From: Lachnospiraceae bacterium
Lineage (GTDB): Bacteria > Bacillota > Clostridia > Lachnospirales > Lachnospiraceae
Assembly (NCBI GenBank): GCA_900770325.1
Contig: CAAGKE010000044.1
Location: forward strand, 1-10,756
Direction: 5' to 3'
DNA length: 10,756 bases
The notes under the pieces are model-generated. The model was given only the letters and a program-made list of their open reading frames with translations. It did no database searches and was not told where the DNA came from. Both the position numbers and the translations under genes were made by a program. Position 1 is the first letter of the stretch. Every line of letters begins with the position of its first letter. Below are positions 1-6,405 of the stretch, piece after piece.

Positions 1-48
1 GTACGCCTGTTTCGAAACGTTGTCCTCAAGATACATCTGAACAATAAC
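1..48. repeat. Right half of a GTTACTG-type palindromic element, cut by the window edge
   Basis: This matches the complete element at 4459-4530 from its central palindrome GTTTCGAAAC (9-18) through the end arm TGAACAATAAC (38-48). Counting by eye, 32 of 40 positions are identical, and the 19-nt spacing between the two landmarks is exactly the same. The left half would lie outside the window. The element covers the pepF stop codon and its last codons. Confidence 0.75.
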
Positions 49-1831
49 TGGAAAGCTTACCCAGATACTCCCCAAACAGATCCAGCGCATCCTGCACCGG
101 TTTCGGACTGGTCATATCCACACCGCACAGCTTCAGCAGCTGGATGGGACTCATGGAACTGCCGCCCTGGAGAAATTTTTTATAATTCTCCACCGCATGA
201 GACTCACCCTCCCAGATCTTTCTGGAAATGGCCATAGCCGCAGAAAACCCTGTAGCATACTGATATACATAAAACGGACGGTAAAAATGAGGGATTCTGG
301 CCCATTCCCAGGCGATCTCTTCGTCTGATACCATCGCATCGCCAAAATACTGTCTGTTCAGATCCAGATAGATTCCACAAAGCGTTTCCGCATTCAGCAT
401 GCCTCCTGCCTGCACTCTTTCATGGGTGATCTTTTCAAATTCCGCAAACATGGTCTGCCGGTACAGAGTACTCTTAAACTGCTCCAGGAAGTAGTTGACC
501 AGATAGGCCTTCTCCCGGGGATCCTCTGTTTTTTCCAGAAGACTGCGCATCAAAAGTGCCTCATTACAGGTGGAGGCCACTTCTGCCACAAAAATACGGT
601 AGTTTCCATAAATATAAGGCTGGCTCTGTCTTGTATAATAACTGTGAATTGAATGCCCCAGTTCATGGGCCAGTGTAAACACATGGTTCAGGCTTCCCTG
701 ATAATTCAGCAGCACATACGGCAGCGTCCCGTAGCATCCGCCGGAATATGCCCCGCAGCGCTTCCCCTCATTTTCATACACATCGATCCATCTTTGCTCC
801 ATTCCCTGCTTAAGAAGAGACTGATATTCTTCCCCCAGGGGCTTTAAGCCTTCCAGAACGATCTGCTTTGCCTCCTCAAAGGTATATTTTTTCGTTACAT
901 TCTTTACCATGGGCACATATACATCGTACATATGCAGTTCATCCACACCCAGCAGCTTTTTTCTCAGTGCTGCATACTGATGCATCTGCGGCAGATTGCG
1001 ATGAACGGTATCGATCAGCTGGCTGTATACCTCCACCGGTATCTGTGACTGATCCAGGGCTGCCTCAAGAGAACCTGAATAGTGACGTTCTCTGGAAAAA
1101 AACAGACACTGCCGCACATTGGCATCATACAGAGCTGCCAGAGTATTTCCAAAACTGGCATATCCGTGATACAGCTTCAGAAAAGCATCCTTTCGTACCT
1201 GACGATCCGGATTTTCCTCCAGAGGCACAAAGGTCTCCTGGGTCAGAGGAAATTCCTCGCCCCGGGCATTTTTTACATTTTCAAAAGTCAGATCTGCATT
1301 CTGAAACATGGAATACACCTGATAGGGCGCGTTCCCCAGTTCAAACGCCTGAGCCAGCATCCGCTCCTTATCCCGGGACAGCGTGTGCTTTTTCTGACGC
1401 TGAATTTCCTCCAGATATACCCGATACTCTCTCAGCTGTTCATTTTCCTGCAGATACTCCTCCAGTACCTGATCCTCCAGTTCCAGAATCTCCGGCTCCA
1501 GCCAGGAGCATACACTGTCCAGTCTGGTAGCCAGTGTCCGTGCTTTCCCTTCCATCTGCTGATAATGACTGTTGGCCGTATTTTCATCCAGACGCATGCT
1601 GGCATAAACGTACAGTTTTTCCAGAAGCTGACTGATCCCGCAATACTCTTCCAGGATCTCCAGCATTTTCCGGCTTCCCTGCCCAAGCTTCCCCTGCTGC
1701 TTTCCGAATTCCTCCATCATGATATCCAGTCGCTTTGCATCTTTTTCCCACTCATCATCTGTGGAATAGATCAATTCCAGATTCCAGGTATCCTCCCTGC
1801 GCTGTTCTTCTCTTTTCCGAATCCCTGCCAT
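26..1831 (-). CDS. pepF: Oligoendopeptidase F (M3 family zinc metallopeptidase)
   Basis: Cytoplasmic zinc peptidase that cleaves medium-length peptides, part of peptide turnover and nutrition. The product is about 601 aa, the usual length for PepF. The thermolysin-like zinc motif HELGH is at about residues 390-394, with the expected third ligand glutamate near residue 418 in VAEVAST; the N-terminal half is the helical PepF domain (EEIQRQKKHTLS, SRERHYSGSLEAAL). Two ATG codons are adjacent (1834 and 1831). AGGAGG lies 3 nt before the first and 6 nt before the second, so I chose 1831; starting at 1834 adds one Met. The gene follows the methyltransferase by about 96 bp containing two hairpins. 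The last few codons and the TGA stop lie inside a palindromic repeat (1-48), so the very C-terminus (SYCSDVS) is probably repeat-derived. The identity is certain; the native C-terminus is less so. Confidence 0.96.
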   Translation of the reverse strand: MAGIRKREEQRREDTWNLELIYSTDDEWEKDAKRLDIMMEEFGKQQGKLGQGSRKMLEILEEYCGISQLLEKLYVYASMRLDENTANSHYQQMEGKARTLATRLDSVCSWLEPEILELEDQVLEEYLQENEQLREYRVYLEEIQRQKKHTLSRDKERMLAQAFELGNAPYQVYSMFQNADLTFENVKNARGEEFPLTQETFVPLEENPDRQVRKDAFLKLYHGYASFGNTLAALYDANVRQCLFFSRERHYSGSLEAALDQSQIPVEVYSQLIDTVHRNLPQMHQYAALRKKLLGVDELHMYDVYVPMVKNVTKKYTFEEAKQIVLEGLKPLGEEYQSLLKQGMEQRWIDVYENEGKRCGAYSGGCYGTLPYVLLNYQGSLNHVFTLAHELGHSIHSYYTRQSQPYIYGNYRIFVAEVASTCNEALLMRSLLEKTEDPREKAYLVNYFLEQFKSTLYRQTMFAEFEKITHERVQAGGMLNAETLCGIYLDLNRQYFGDAMVSDEEIAWEWARIPHFYRPFYVYQYATGFSAAMAISRKIWEGESHAVENYKKFLQGGSSMSPIQLLKLCGVDMTSPKPVQDALDLFGEYLGKLSSYCSDVS

Positions 1832-1865
1832 CATCAGCCTCCTAATTTTCTTCAGAAATGCTCCG

Positions 1866-1882
1866 GAATGCCGCCGGCATTC
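1866..1882. repeat. Short perfect hairpin between methyltransferase and pepF
   Basis: GAATGCCG and CGGCATTC form eight-base arms around a single central base (effectively a 3-nt loop). Read on the minus (transcribed) strand it has no T-run, so it is not a standard terminator; on the plus strand TTTT follows closely but no plus-strand gene is present. It is related to the neighbouring hairpin at 1891-1913. It may be a processing or stability element in the mRNA, or part of an intergenic repeat. Confidence 0.7.
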
Positions 1883-1890
1883 TTTTCATT

Positions 1891-1913
1891 CAAGAACGCC
1901 TCTGGCGTTCTTG
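1891..1913. repeat. Perfect 10-bp hairpin with 3-nt loop between methyltransferase and pepF
   Basis: CAAGAACGCC (1891-1900) and GGCGTTCTTG (1904-1913) are perfect reverse complements around TCT. There is no T-run on the minus strand, so simple Rho-independent termination is unlikely. The arm core GAACGCC/GGCGTTC differs from the hairpin at 1866-1882 (GAATGCC/GGCATTC) by a paired change that keeps base pairing. Confidence 0.75.
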
Positions 1914-1927
1914 CCGCGGCGAAATTG

Positions 1928-3436
1928 TCACAACTCGCCACCTATAGAGGTGGGAGTCTTATCTTCTTTCAAGATAATATAAACCTTCGTCTGATTTTTT
2001 TCATTCAGAAGATATTCTTCCTTTTTCCGGAACCCGGCATGCCGCTTCAGCTCCCGCTCAGTCAGCTCCGGATTCATGGTATACAGGATGATCACTCCAT
2101 CCTCCTTCAGAAATTCATAAGCCCGGTTAAAAAAGCGGTGATACAGCGCTCCCAGTTCCATGCTGTCAGTACTTCTCGGCATATCCGTAATAATCTCATC
2201 AAACAGATAATCATGAGTAAAATCAAAGAAATCCCGGTTAATATAATGGACGATACTTCCGTCCCGTTCTGTATTCTTCCGCGCCTTTTCAATCGCCTCC
2301 CCGAAAATATCCAGGCCATACATATGTTCCGCATGTACTGCCCGGTTCCGTTCCAGCAGCATAGTACCCACTCCGCAGAAAGGATCCAGAATCTGGGCTC
2401 CTTCTTTCATATAATTACGGGCCAGTTCCGCTGTCAGCGCTGCATTCACCGGTGAAATAGAGGAAGCCACCGTCTCCTTCCGATAGGAGAACCTGGAATC
2501 CTTCAGTGTATAGAGCTTCAGCATGGGCAGAAAAGAACCATCCTTCTTCTCCAGCAGACGCAGCTCCACCTCATAGTCCGCAGCCGTATTCCACAGCCTG
2601 CCCTCCAGGCGTCTGTCCAGACACTCGGCAACCTTTCGGATAAAATCTCCCTTTTTCTCCGCAGCCATAGGGCCCTTTATCTCCAGACGGTAATAAAAGC
2701 ACCCTCCGCTTTTATGCATATCTTCCAGGAAATCTGCAATGCCGAGGCCTGCCAGGCCTGCACCGATCTGCTCCGGGCTTCCGGATAAAGCCCGGGCTCC
2801 GGGCAAAGGAAACAGCAATTCCGTATAAGTCCGGATCTTCATCAGTTCTTTCAGGTTCCCGTTTTTGATCCGCAGCCCCTGTCCCAGCTCCGTCACCTGG
2901 CCTTCTCTGATCTGAGCTTTTGTGACCTCCTTCTGATTCCGGTTGGTCACCAGAATCACTTCAGGAGCAGGCTCATATCCGATAAACACATGCTTCTTCG
3001 GTTTTTCCAGCTTCAGGATCATGTTCTGAAGCTGCACCAGTTCCTCCCGCACATGTTTCCGGTTTTCCTCTGTCAATGCCGTTTTCTTCAGTTCTTCCAG
3101 TCTGTGCTTCAATTTTTCCAGATAGGGGCTGTAATCCAGCTTTTCCATAGCCTTAAGATAATCCGGCCGGACAAACAGGGTATCTTCCTTCTGATAAGCC
3201 GCAAAAAGAAACGGAAGTACATCCTCCGTCTCCATATCGCCCAGGATCAGCGCTGCATTCTTCCGGACCTTGGGATCCTCTGACTGCAAAAGCCGCGTCA
3301 GCACCCGAAAATCGCCGCCCAGCAGATAGGCAAATCTCCTCTGGTTCTCTGCTTCCTTTAACTCACGCCGCAAAGCGATCAGATTTGCTCTGACTTCATT
3401 TCCTGCACAGATTTCATTATATAGATCTTTTATCAT
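1928..3436 (-). CDS. HEAT-like / THUMP-like SAM-dependent methyltransferase, probably RNA-directed
   Basis: A 502-aa protein. Residues about 35-85 (DFRVLTRLLQSEDPKVRKNA, ALILGD) look like a HEAT-type helical repeat, followed by a charged helical stretch (100-145) and a central region (about 150-310) placed like the RNA-binding THUMP segment of TrmN/RlmL-type enzymes. The C-terminal Rossmann methyltransferase starts at SPVNAALTAELAR (328-340), with SAM-binding motif DPFCGVGTML (351-360), acidic ribose-binding GLDIFGEA (374-381) and motif IV TDMPRSTDS (417-425). Related tRNA/rRNA enzymes usually have a (D/N)PPY-type motif IV, so the target base is uncertain. The ATG at 3436 has GGAGGG only 1-2 nt upstream, unusually close. 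The gap to the amidase gene is 39 nt, suggesting co-transcription. The last residues (TPTSIGGE) are encoded by a hairpin at 1933-1957. Fold call is firm; substrate is inferred. Confidence 0.85.
   Translation of the reverse strand: MIKDLYNEICAGNEVRANLIALRRELKEAENQRRFAYLLGGDFRVLTRLLQSEDPKVRKNAALILGDMETEDVLPFLFAAYQKEDTLFVRPDYLKAMEKLDYSPYLEKLKHRLEELKKTALTEENRKHVREELVQLQNMILKLEKPKKHVFIGYEPAPEVILVTNRNQKEVTKAQIREGQVTELGQGLRIKNGNLKELMKIRTYTELLFPLPGARALSGSPEQIGAGLAGLGIADFLEDMHKSGGCFYYRLEIKGPMAAEKKGDFIRKVAECLDRRLEGRLWNTAADYEVELRLLEKKDGSFLPMLKLYTLKDSRFSYRKETVASSISPVNAALTAELARNYMKEGAQILDPFCGVGTMLLERNRAVHAEHMYGLDIFGEAIEKARKNTERDGSIVHYINRDFFDFTHDYLFDEIITDMPRSTDSMELGALYHRFFNRAYEFLKEDGVIILYTMNPELTERELKRHAGFRKKEEYLLNEKNQTKVYIILKEDKTPTSIGGEL
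1933..1957. repeat. Hairpin forming the 3' end of the methyltransferase coding region
   Basis: ACTC plus CCACCT (1933-1936, 1938-1943) pair with AGGTGG plus GAGT (1948-1957) around loop ATAG, with one bulged G at 1937. The ten-pair stem lies within the last codons just before the TGA stop (1928-1930). Together with the hairpins at 1866-1882 and 1891-1913 it makes three stem-loops in about 90 bp, which looks like an intergenic repeat that has supplied the gene's last codons and stop. Confidence 0.65.
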
Positions 3437-3475
3437 GCCCTCCGTAGATATCCTTTCTTCTGGTAATATCAGCCG

Positions 3476-4267
3476 CTATTCCCCGGAATCTGCCTCCGCG
3501 ATACTTTCCAGGTAGATCTGCAGCACATCCACTTCCGGATCAGTTTCTTTCGATGCCTCAGCAGCGGCCTCACATTCTGCCCGGTAATTCATCACATCAT
3601 CCTTAAACTCTTCCCATTTATCTTCATTTTCCACGTAATAGATCGGGCATTCCTTTCCCGTTACATCATAATGACGGATGATATCATCCCGTCCCAATCC
3701 GTATTTTTCCGTCAGATAGGCTGTGAGATGAACCAGGGAATTATAGGTAGCCTCCGTAAACTTTCCACTGCTGTCCTTGTGGCAGTTTTCTATGGAGATC
3801 GAGTCATGATTTTCACTGTTGCTGGCATAGGCAATCTCATCATCCGGCACACACTGGATGATTTCCCCCTCCAGGCCGATCACATAGTTGGCACTCATGG
3901 ACATATTCTGCAGATCCTTCAGGCTCTCAAAATAATCATGGTTCTGCTGTGCTGTGGTCATGGGATTTGCCAGATAATGTATTACAATATAATTGATGCC
4001 GTCTGTCTTTGTTCCCGGCCGGGAGTACTCATTGATCGTCAAAAACTGTTCATCAATTTCCGGACGGGAAACACACAACTGCTGCTCTCCCTCTGTCTCC
4101 TCTATGTAATCAATCGTCACATCCTGCTCCAGCAAAGCATCCAGTTCCTCATCCTCCCTGGGCCACAGGATCAGAAGCAGGCCAAATACAACTATGACTA
4201 TTTCCGCAAACACGATCCATAAAAGGATATGGCTGCTTTTTTGTTTCTTTTTCTGATTTTTCCGCAT
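3476..4267 (-). CDS. Membrane-anchored N-acetylmuramoyl-L-alanine amidase (Amidase_2)
   Basis: Zinc amidase that cuts the bond between N-acetylmuramic acid and L-alanine of peptidoglycan. The 263-aa product begins with a basic stretch (KNQKKKQK), then one transmembrane helix at about residues 14-35, so the catalytic domain should lie outside the membrane. The Amidase_2 fold runs from about 85 to 225: first zinc ligand H97 in IVIHYLA, H199 in IRHYDVTGKECP and C207, the same H/H/C pattern as T7 lysozyme; SIENCH (159-163) is the conserved central strand. The linker (36-80) is very acidic. There is no cell-wall-binding repeat, so it is anchored only by the helix. ATG 4267 has a weak purine-rich ribosome site (GAGAAAGAG). 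It leads a probable amidase-methyltransferase-pepF unit. Its exact job (cell separation, recycling or sporulation-related lysis) cannot be told from sequence. Confidence 0.9.
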   Translation of the reverse strand: MRKNQKKKQKSSHILLWIVFAEIVIVVFGLLLILWPREDEELDALLEQDVTIDYIEETEGEQQLCVSRPEIDEQFLTINEYSRPGTKTDGINYIVIHYLANPMTTAQQNHDYFESLKDLQNMSMSANYVIGLEGEIIQCVPDDEIAYASNSENHDSISIENCHKDSSGKFTEATYNSLVHLTAYLTEKYGLGRDDIIRHYDVTGKECPIYYVENEDKWEEFKDDVMNYRAECEAAAEASKETDPEVDVLQIYLESIAEADSGE

Positions 4268-4383
4268 TTCTCTTTCTCAGCTGTCTGAAGCAATCTCATC
4301 CAGCCGTTCCCTCTGTCCTTATTCCGGGCATACCGCCCGTTTAAAGGTTCCTTCCGGATTTTATTTTCCGGTAAATAACCATC

Positions 4384-4408
4384 CAGATACTAGTATACAA
4401 TATATCTG
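4384..4408 (-). promoter_or_regulatory. Possible promoter / inverted repeat upstream of the amidase gene
   Basis: On the minus strand TATACT (plus 4392-4397) is a five-of-six match to a -10 box, but no good -35 box lies 16-18 bp upstream. It sits in an inverted repeat: CAGATA (4384-4389) and TATCTG (4403-4408) flank it, and an inner palindrome ATACTAGTAT overlaps it. Such symmetry over a -10 box could be an operator. The leader from here to the amidase start is about 120 nt. Confidence 0.35.
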
Positions 4409-4458
4409 ACGATTTGGCACGTGTTTTTTCTGTGTCCTCCTGATAAAACATGTTACTG

Positions 4459-4530
4459 GTTACTGTTCACGCGGCATTATTGAAACAGACGTTTCGAAAC
4501 ATCGTCCTGCGGATGCACCTGAACAGTAAC
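4459..4530. repeat. 72-bp palindromic element with 11-bp perfect terminal inverted repeats
   Basis: GTTACTGTTCA (4459-4469) and TGAACAGTAAC (4520-4530) are perfect reverse complements bounding 50 bp that contain the central palindrome GTTTCGAAAC (4491-4500). A second GTTACTG (4452-4458) directly precedes the left end. The right arm can also pair with CTGTTCAGG (4544-4552) via CCTGAACAG (4518-4526), giving two mutually exclusive hairpins. There is no coding sequence inside. It is 30 nt past the yedF stop. This looks like a REP or miniature-element type repeat; a half copy is at 1-48 and shorter relatives at 7196-7222 and 7507-7533. Confidence 0.8.
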
Positions 4531-4560
4531 TATCAGAGGGCTGCTGTTCAGGCATATTGT

Positions 4561-5187
4561 CTACGGTTTTACGATCAGATCCGCCTGTGTCATCTTCTCT
4601 GCAATCACATACATATTGGTCACACTACCCACCTTCAGCTTTTCTGACAGTCCGTAATGATTCAGACAGGTTCCGCAGGTCAGGATCTCCACCCCCTGAG
4701 CCTCCAGAAGCTTCAGATCCTCCAATGTGGGGGCATCCTCACAGGTCAGGCGGGCTCCGCCATTGTAAAACAAAATGGTCGCCGGCAGTTCATCCTGCTG
4801 AGTCAGCGCATAAATGAAGCCTTTGATCAGAATTGCCCCCAAAGCCTCATCTCCGGTTCCCATCTGATCAGAAGAAATTACCACCACCGTGTTTTTTCTC
4901 CGCTGATCCGGAATGCAGCTTTCCTGCTCTTTGGCTCCCGCTTCCGTTCCACCGGTCTTCGCAGAATCTTCACCTACTGAAAATACCACCCGATACTGCT
5001 TTTCTTCCAGCTTTTCCGCAGATACGCCGCAGCCCTTCTGCTTTCCCAGCCTGGTCAGATTCTGTACGGCTATCTCATTATCCACCAGAATCTCCACTTC
5101 ACCTGCTCCCTGCAGCTCCTCCATTGCTTTTTTCGCCTTCACCACCGGGATCGGGCATACATCTCCAATCGCATTTACTTTTATCAT
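4561..5187 (-). CDS. yedF: YedF-like sulfur/selenium metabolism protein (TusA domain + DsrE-like domain)
   Basis: A two-domain protein of the kind annotated as 'sulfurtransferase-like selenium metabolism protein YedF'. Residues 1-70 are a TusA/SirA-like domain with the sulfur-carrier motif CPIP (Cys11); after a variable linker (75-98), residues about 100-208 are a DsrE-like domain (VVVISSDQMGTGDE, LFYNGGARLT) with a conserved CGTC pair at 171-174. Its biochemical role is not established; the family link to selenium is from genome co-occurrence. I chose ATG 5187 because AAAGGAG lies at good spacing and the protein then starts at the domain (MIKVNAIGDVCPIP). An upstream in-frame start at 5235 would add 16 residues encoded by repeat and leader DNA and is unlikely. 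It is 54 nt after the double-cubane gene, presumably the same operon. No selD or selA is visible in the window. Confidence 0.9.
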   Translation of the reverse strand: MIKVNAIGDVCPIPVVKAKKAMEELQGAGEVEILVDNEIAVQNLTRLGKQKGCGVSAEKLEEKQYRVVFSVGEDSAKTGGTEAGAKEQESCIPDQRRKNTVVVISSDQMGTGDEALGAILIKGFIYALTQQDELPATILFYNGGARLTCEDAPTLEDLKLLEAQGVEILTCGTCLNHYGLSEKLKVGSVTNMYVIAEKMTQADLIVKP

Positions 5188-5219
5188 TTTGATTCTCCTT
5201 TCATTTTCAACATAACAGG

Positions 5220-5241
5220 CAATTGCGAAACTCATAAAACT
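5220..5241. repeat. 22-bp repeat abutting the stop of the double-cubane gene
   Basis: The core AATTGCGAAACTC followed by (A/G)TAAAACT matches 10574-10595 at 21 of 22 positions. It begins at the base immediately after the TAA stop of the double-cubane gene (5242-5244) and ends just before the ribosome-binding region of yedF. Confidence 0.65.
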
Positions 5242-6288
5242 TTACAGCATTTCTATGAAAGCCGCCATCCGGGTCTCGATCTGTCCCACATCCGCCTGGG
5301 AATAATCCGTCTCCACCAGGGTGTAGGGGATACCCATTTTTTCTTTTACCAGCTTCCGTACCAGATAGGATTCCACATTATAGGTATGACAGGCCTGCAG
5401 CACCAGATCTACAACGCCATCCACATGGAAGTCTCTGATCAGTTTTTCCAGAAGCTCCATCCGGTTGGTATTGGGGGACATACAGGAGCATCCGATCTGA
5501 ATATATTTACGGGCCAATGCATCGTACACATCCGGATTTTCCTCATCTGCCAAAATCAGCGGTTTGATTCCGCTGCAGTTTTCAAAGCAGACTGCCACCC
5601 CTCCATTATTTTCTATGGCTTTCACCACCTTCAGCGCCGCTCCCCCGGAGGGTGAGCCTGTCACCAGGATACGGGGCTTTTTCCCCACATTTTTTCCCTG
5701 TGCATACTCCGCTTCAATCTTATCAGTAACTGCATTCAGTGTATCTGCCAGTGTTTCCGTATGCAGATTGAAACCGGAGCCATAGACCGTATTCACTATA
5801 TCCAGGCCGTTCACCGGTGCCGGATCCTTCGCCATGACATACTGAAGGCGCAGCAGCGCCCGGGTGATATCATTCCTCTGGCGGATCTGATCCCGAATCG
5901 CTTCCTCCCGAATCACCGTTCCAAATCGTTCCTCCAGTATCTCTTTAAACCGGATCAGTTCCTTCCGGTACATCTGGATCCCGTCTTCTGTCTGACTGTT
6001 GGGCAGCTGAACCACATGGACCGGCTTAAACTCAGCCAGCATCTCATACATCTTTTTCTTCCCGTCACAGGTAGTCTCTCCCACGATCAGATCTGAAAAA
6101 TAAAAAAACGGACATTTATCCGTTTTGGCAAAACCATAGCTGGATTTGATCAGAGGGCACAAATTTCTGGGCAGATCCTTCTCCGCATCCGGAATCGTCT
6201 CATCCGATACGGAACACAGGCCCACCACTGCCGCTCCCATGGCATTGGGGATCTCTCTTGGCAGATAAGTACAAAATACCCCCACCAC
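5242..6288 (-). CDS. Double-cubane-cluster anaerobic reductase (2-hydroxyacyl-CoA dehydratase-like, YjiM type), N-terminus lost
   Basis: Member of the HgdB/HgdA-like family that includes double-cubane-cluster proteins, which accept low-potential electrons from an ATP-driven activator and reduce small molecules. The typical conserved blocks are present: DLPRNLCPLIKSSYGF (38-53), DKCPFFYFSDLIVGETTCDG (57-76), GSPSGG (211-216), CFENCSG (234-240), GCSCMSPN (266-273) and VLQACHTYN (297-304). Cysteines at 44, 59, 74, 238, 269 and 300 are good candidates for cluster ligands, so the metal centre looks intact. The open frame begins at GTG 6288 with a modest GAGGGG upstream. Relatives begin about 35 residues earlier with a stretch like MELKKDLPEVFEEFAEARR, found here in another frame at 6306-6371. 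The gene is therefore either broken or restarted at the GTG. It lies between its activator and yedF. Confidence 0.88.
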   Translation of the reverse strand: MVGVFCTYLPREIPNAMGAAVVGLCSVSDETIPDAEKDLPRNLCPLIKSSYGFAKTDKCPFFYFSDLIVGETTCDGKKKMYEMLAEFKPVHVVQLPNSQTEDGIQMYRKELIRFKEILEERFGTVIREEAIRDQIRQRNDITRALLRLQYVMAKDPAPVNGLDIVNTVYGSGFNLHTETLADTLNAVTDKIEAEYAQGKNVGKKPRILVTGSPSGGAALKVVKAIENNGGVAVCFENCSGIKPLILADEENPDVYDALARKYIQIGCSCMSPNTNRMELLEKLIRDFHVDGVVDLVLQACHTYNVESYLVRKLVKEKMGIPYTLVETDYSQADVGQIETRMAAFIEML

Positions 6289-6305
6289 CGGTATCCCCTC
6301 TTCTT

Positions 6306-6371
6306 TTATCTATTTCTTCTGGCTTCCGCGAATTCTTCAAATACTTCCGGTAAATCCTTTTTCAGTTCCAT
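6306..6371 (-). pseudogene. Detached N-terminal piece of the double-cubane protein (21 codons, frameshifted)
   Basis: ATG 6371 has a perfect AGGAGG 6 nt upstream and encodes MELKKDLPEVFEEFAEARR, the typical start of YjiM-type proteins, then NR and a TAA stop at 6306-6308. The main reading frame resumes in a different frame as IKEEGIPVVGVFC. From memory of the family about nine residues separate EARR from KEEG; only 8 nt remain here, so an out-of-frame deletion of roughly 19 nt fits better than a single-base error. The stop lies 17 nt before the GTG at 6288, close enough for coupled re-initiation, so a functional two-part arrangement cannot be excluded. Confidence 0.7.
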
Positions 6372-6405
6372 CTTTTTCCTCCTGGTTCTTCCATTTTGAG
6401 GCAGG

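Larger units (their letters stand above)
4268..4560. other. Intergenic region between yedF and the amidase gene
   Basis: This 293-bp gap has no convincing gene. It holds the palindromic element at 4459-4530 with its alternative hairpin partner at 4544-4552, the possible amidase promoter at 4384-4408, and two weak small hairpins nearer the amidase start: GGGC/GCCC around 4337-4349, and CCGGA/TCCGG around 4354-4371. I see no canonical terminator with a T-run for yedF, so the palindromes may serve as its 3' end. Confidence 0.6.

Noticed and set aside
868..1530. Plus-strand 220-codon frame rich in Pro/His/Ser
   Set aside because: Antisense shadow of pepF with no family resemblance or ribosome-binding site.
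1082..2455. A 457-codon open frame on the plus strand
   Set aside because: It runs antisense through pepF, the intergenic hairpins and the methyltransferase, has no recognisable domain and a low-complexity composition (Leu/Ile/Phe/Gln-rich) typical of a shadow frame.
5188..5235. Upstream ATG for yedF
   Set aside because: It would add 16 residues encoded by the repeat and the ribosome-binding region; the internal ATG has AAAGGAG at proper spacing and starts at the TusA domain.
6300..6325. Programmed -1 frameshift joining the two reductase pieces
   Set aside because: The shared window before the stop is only a few bases and has no slippery heptamer, and joining would still leave the protein several residues shorter than relatives at that point.
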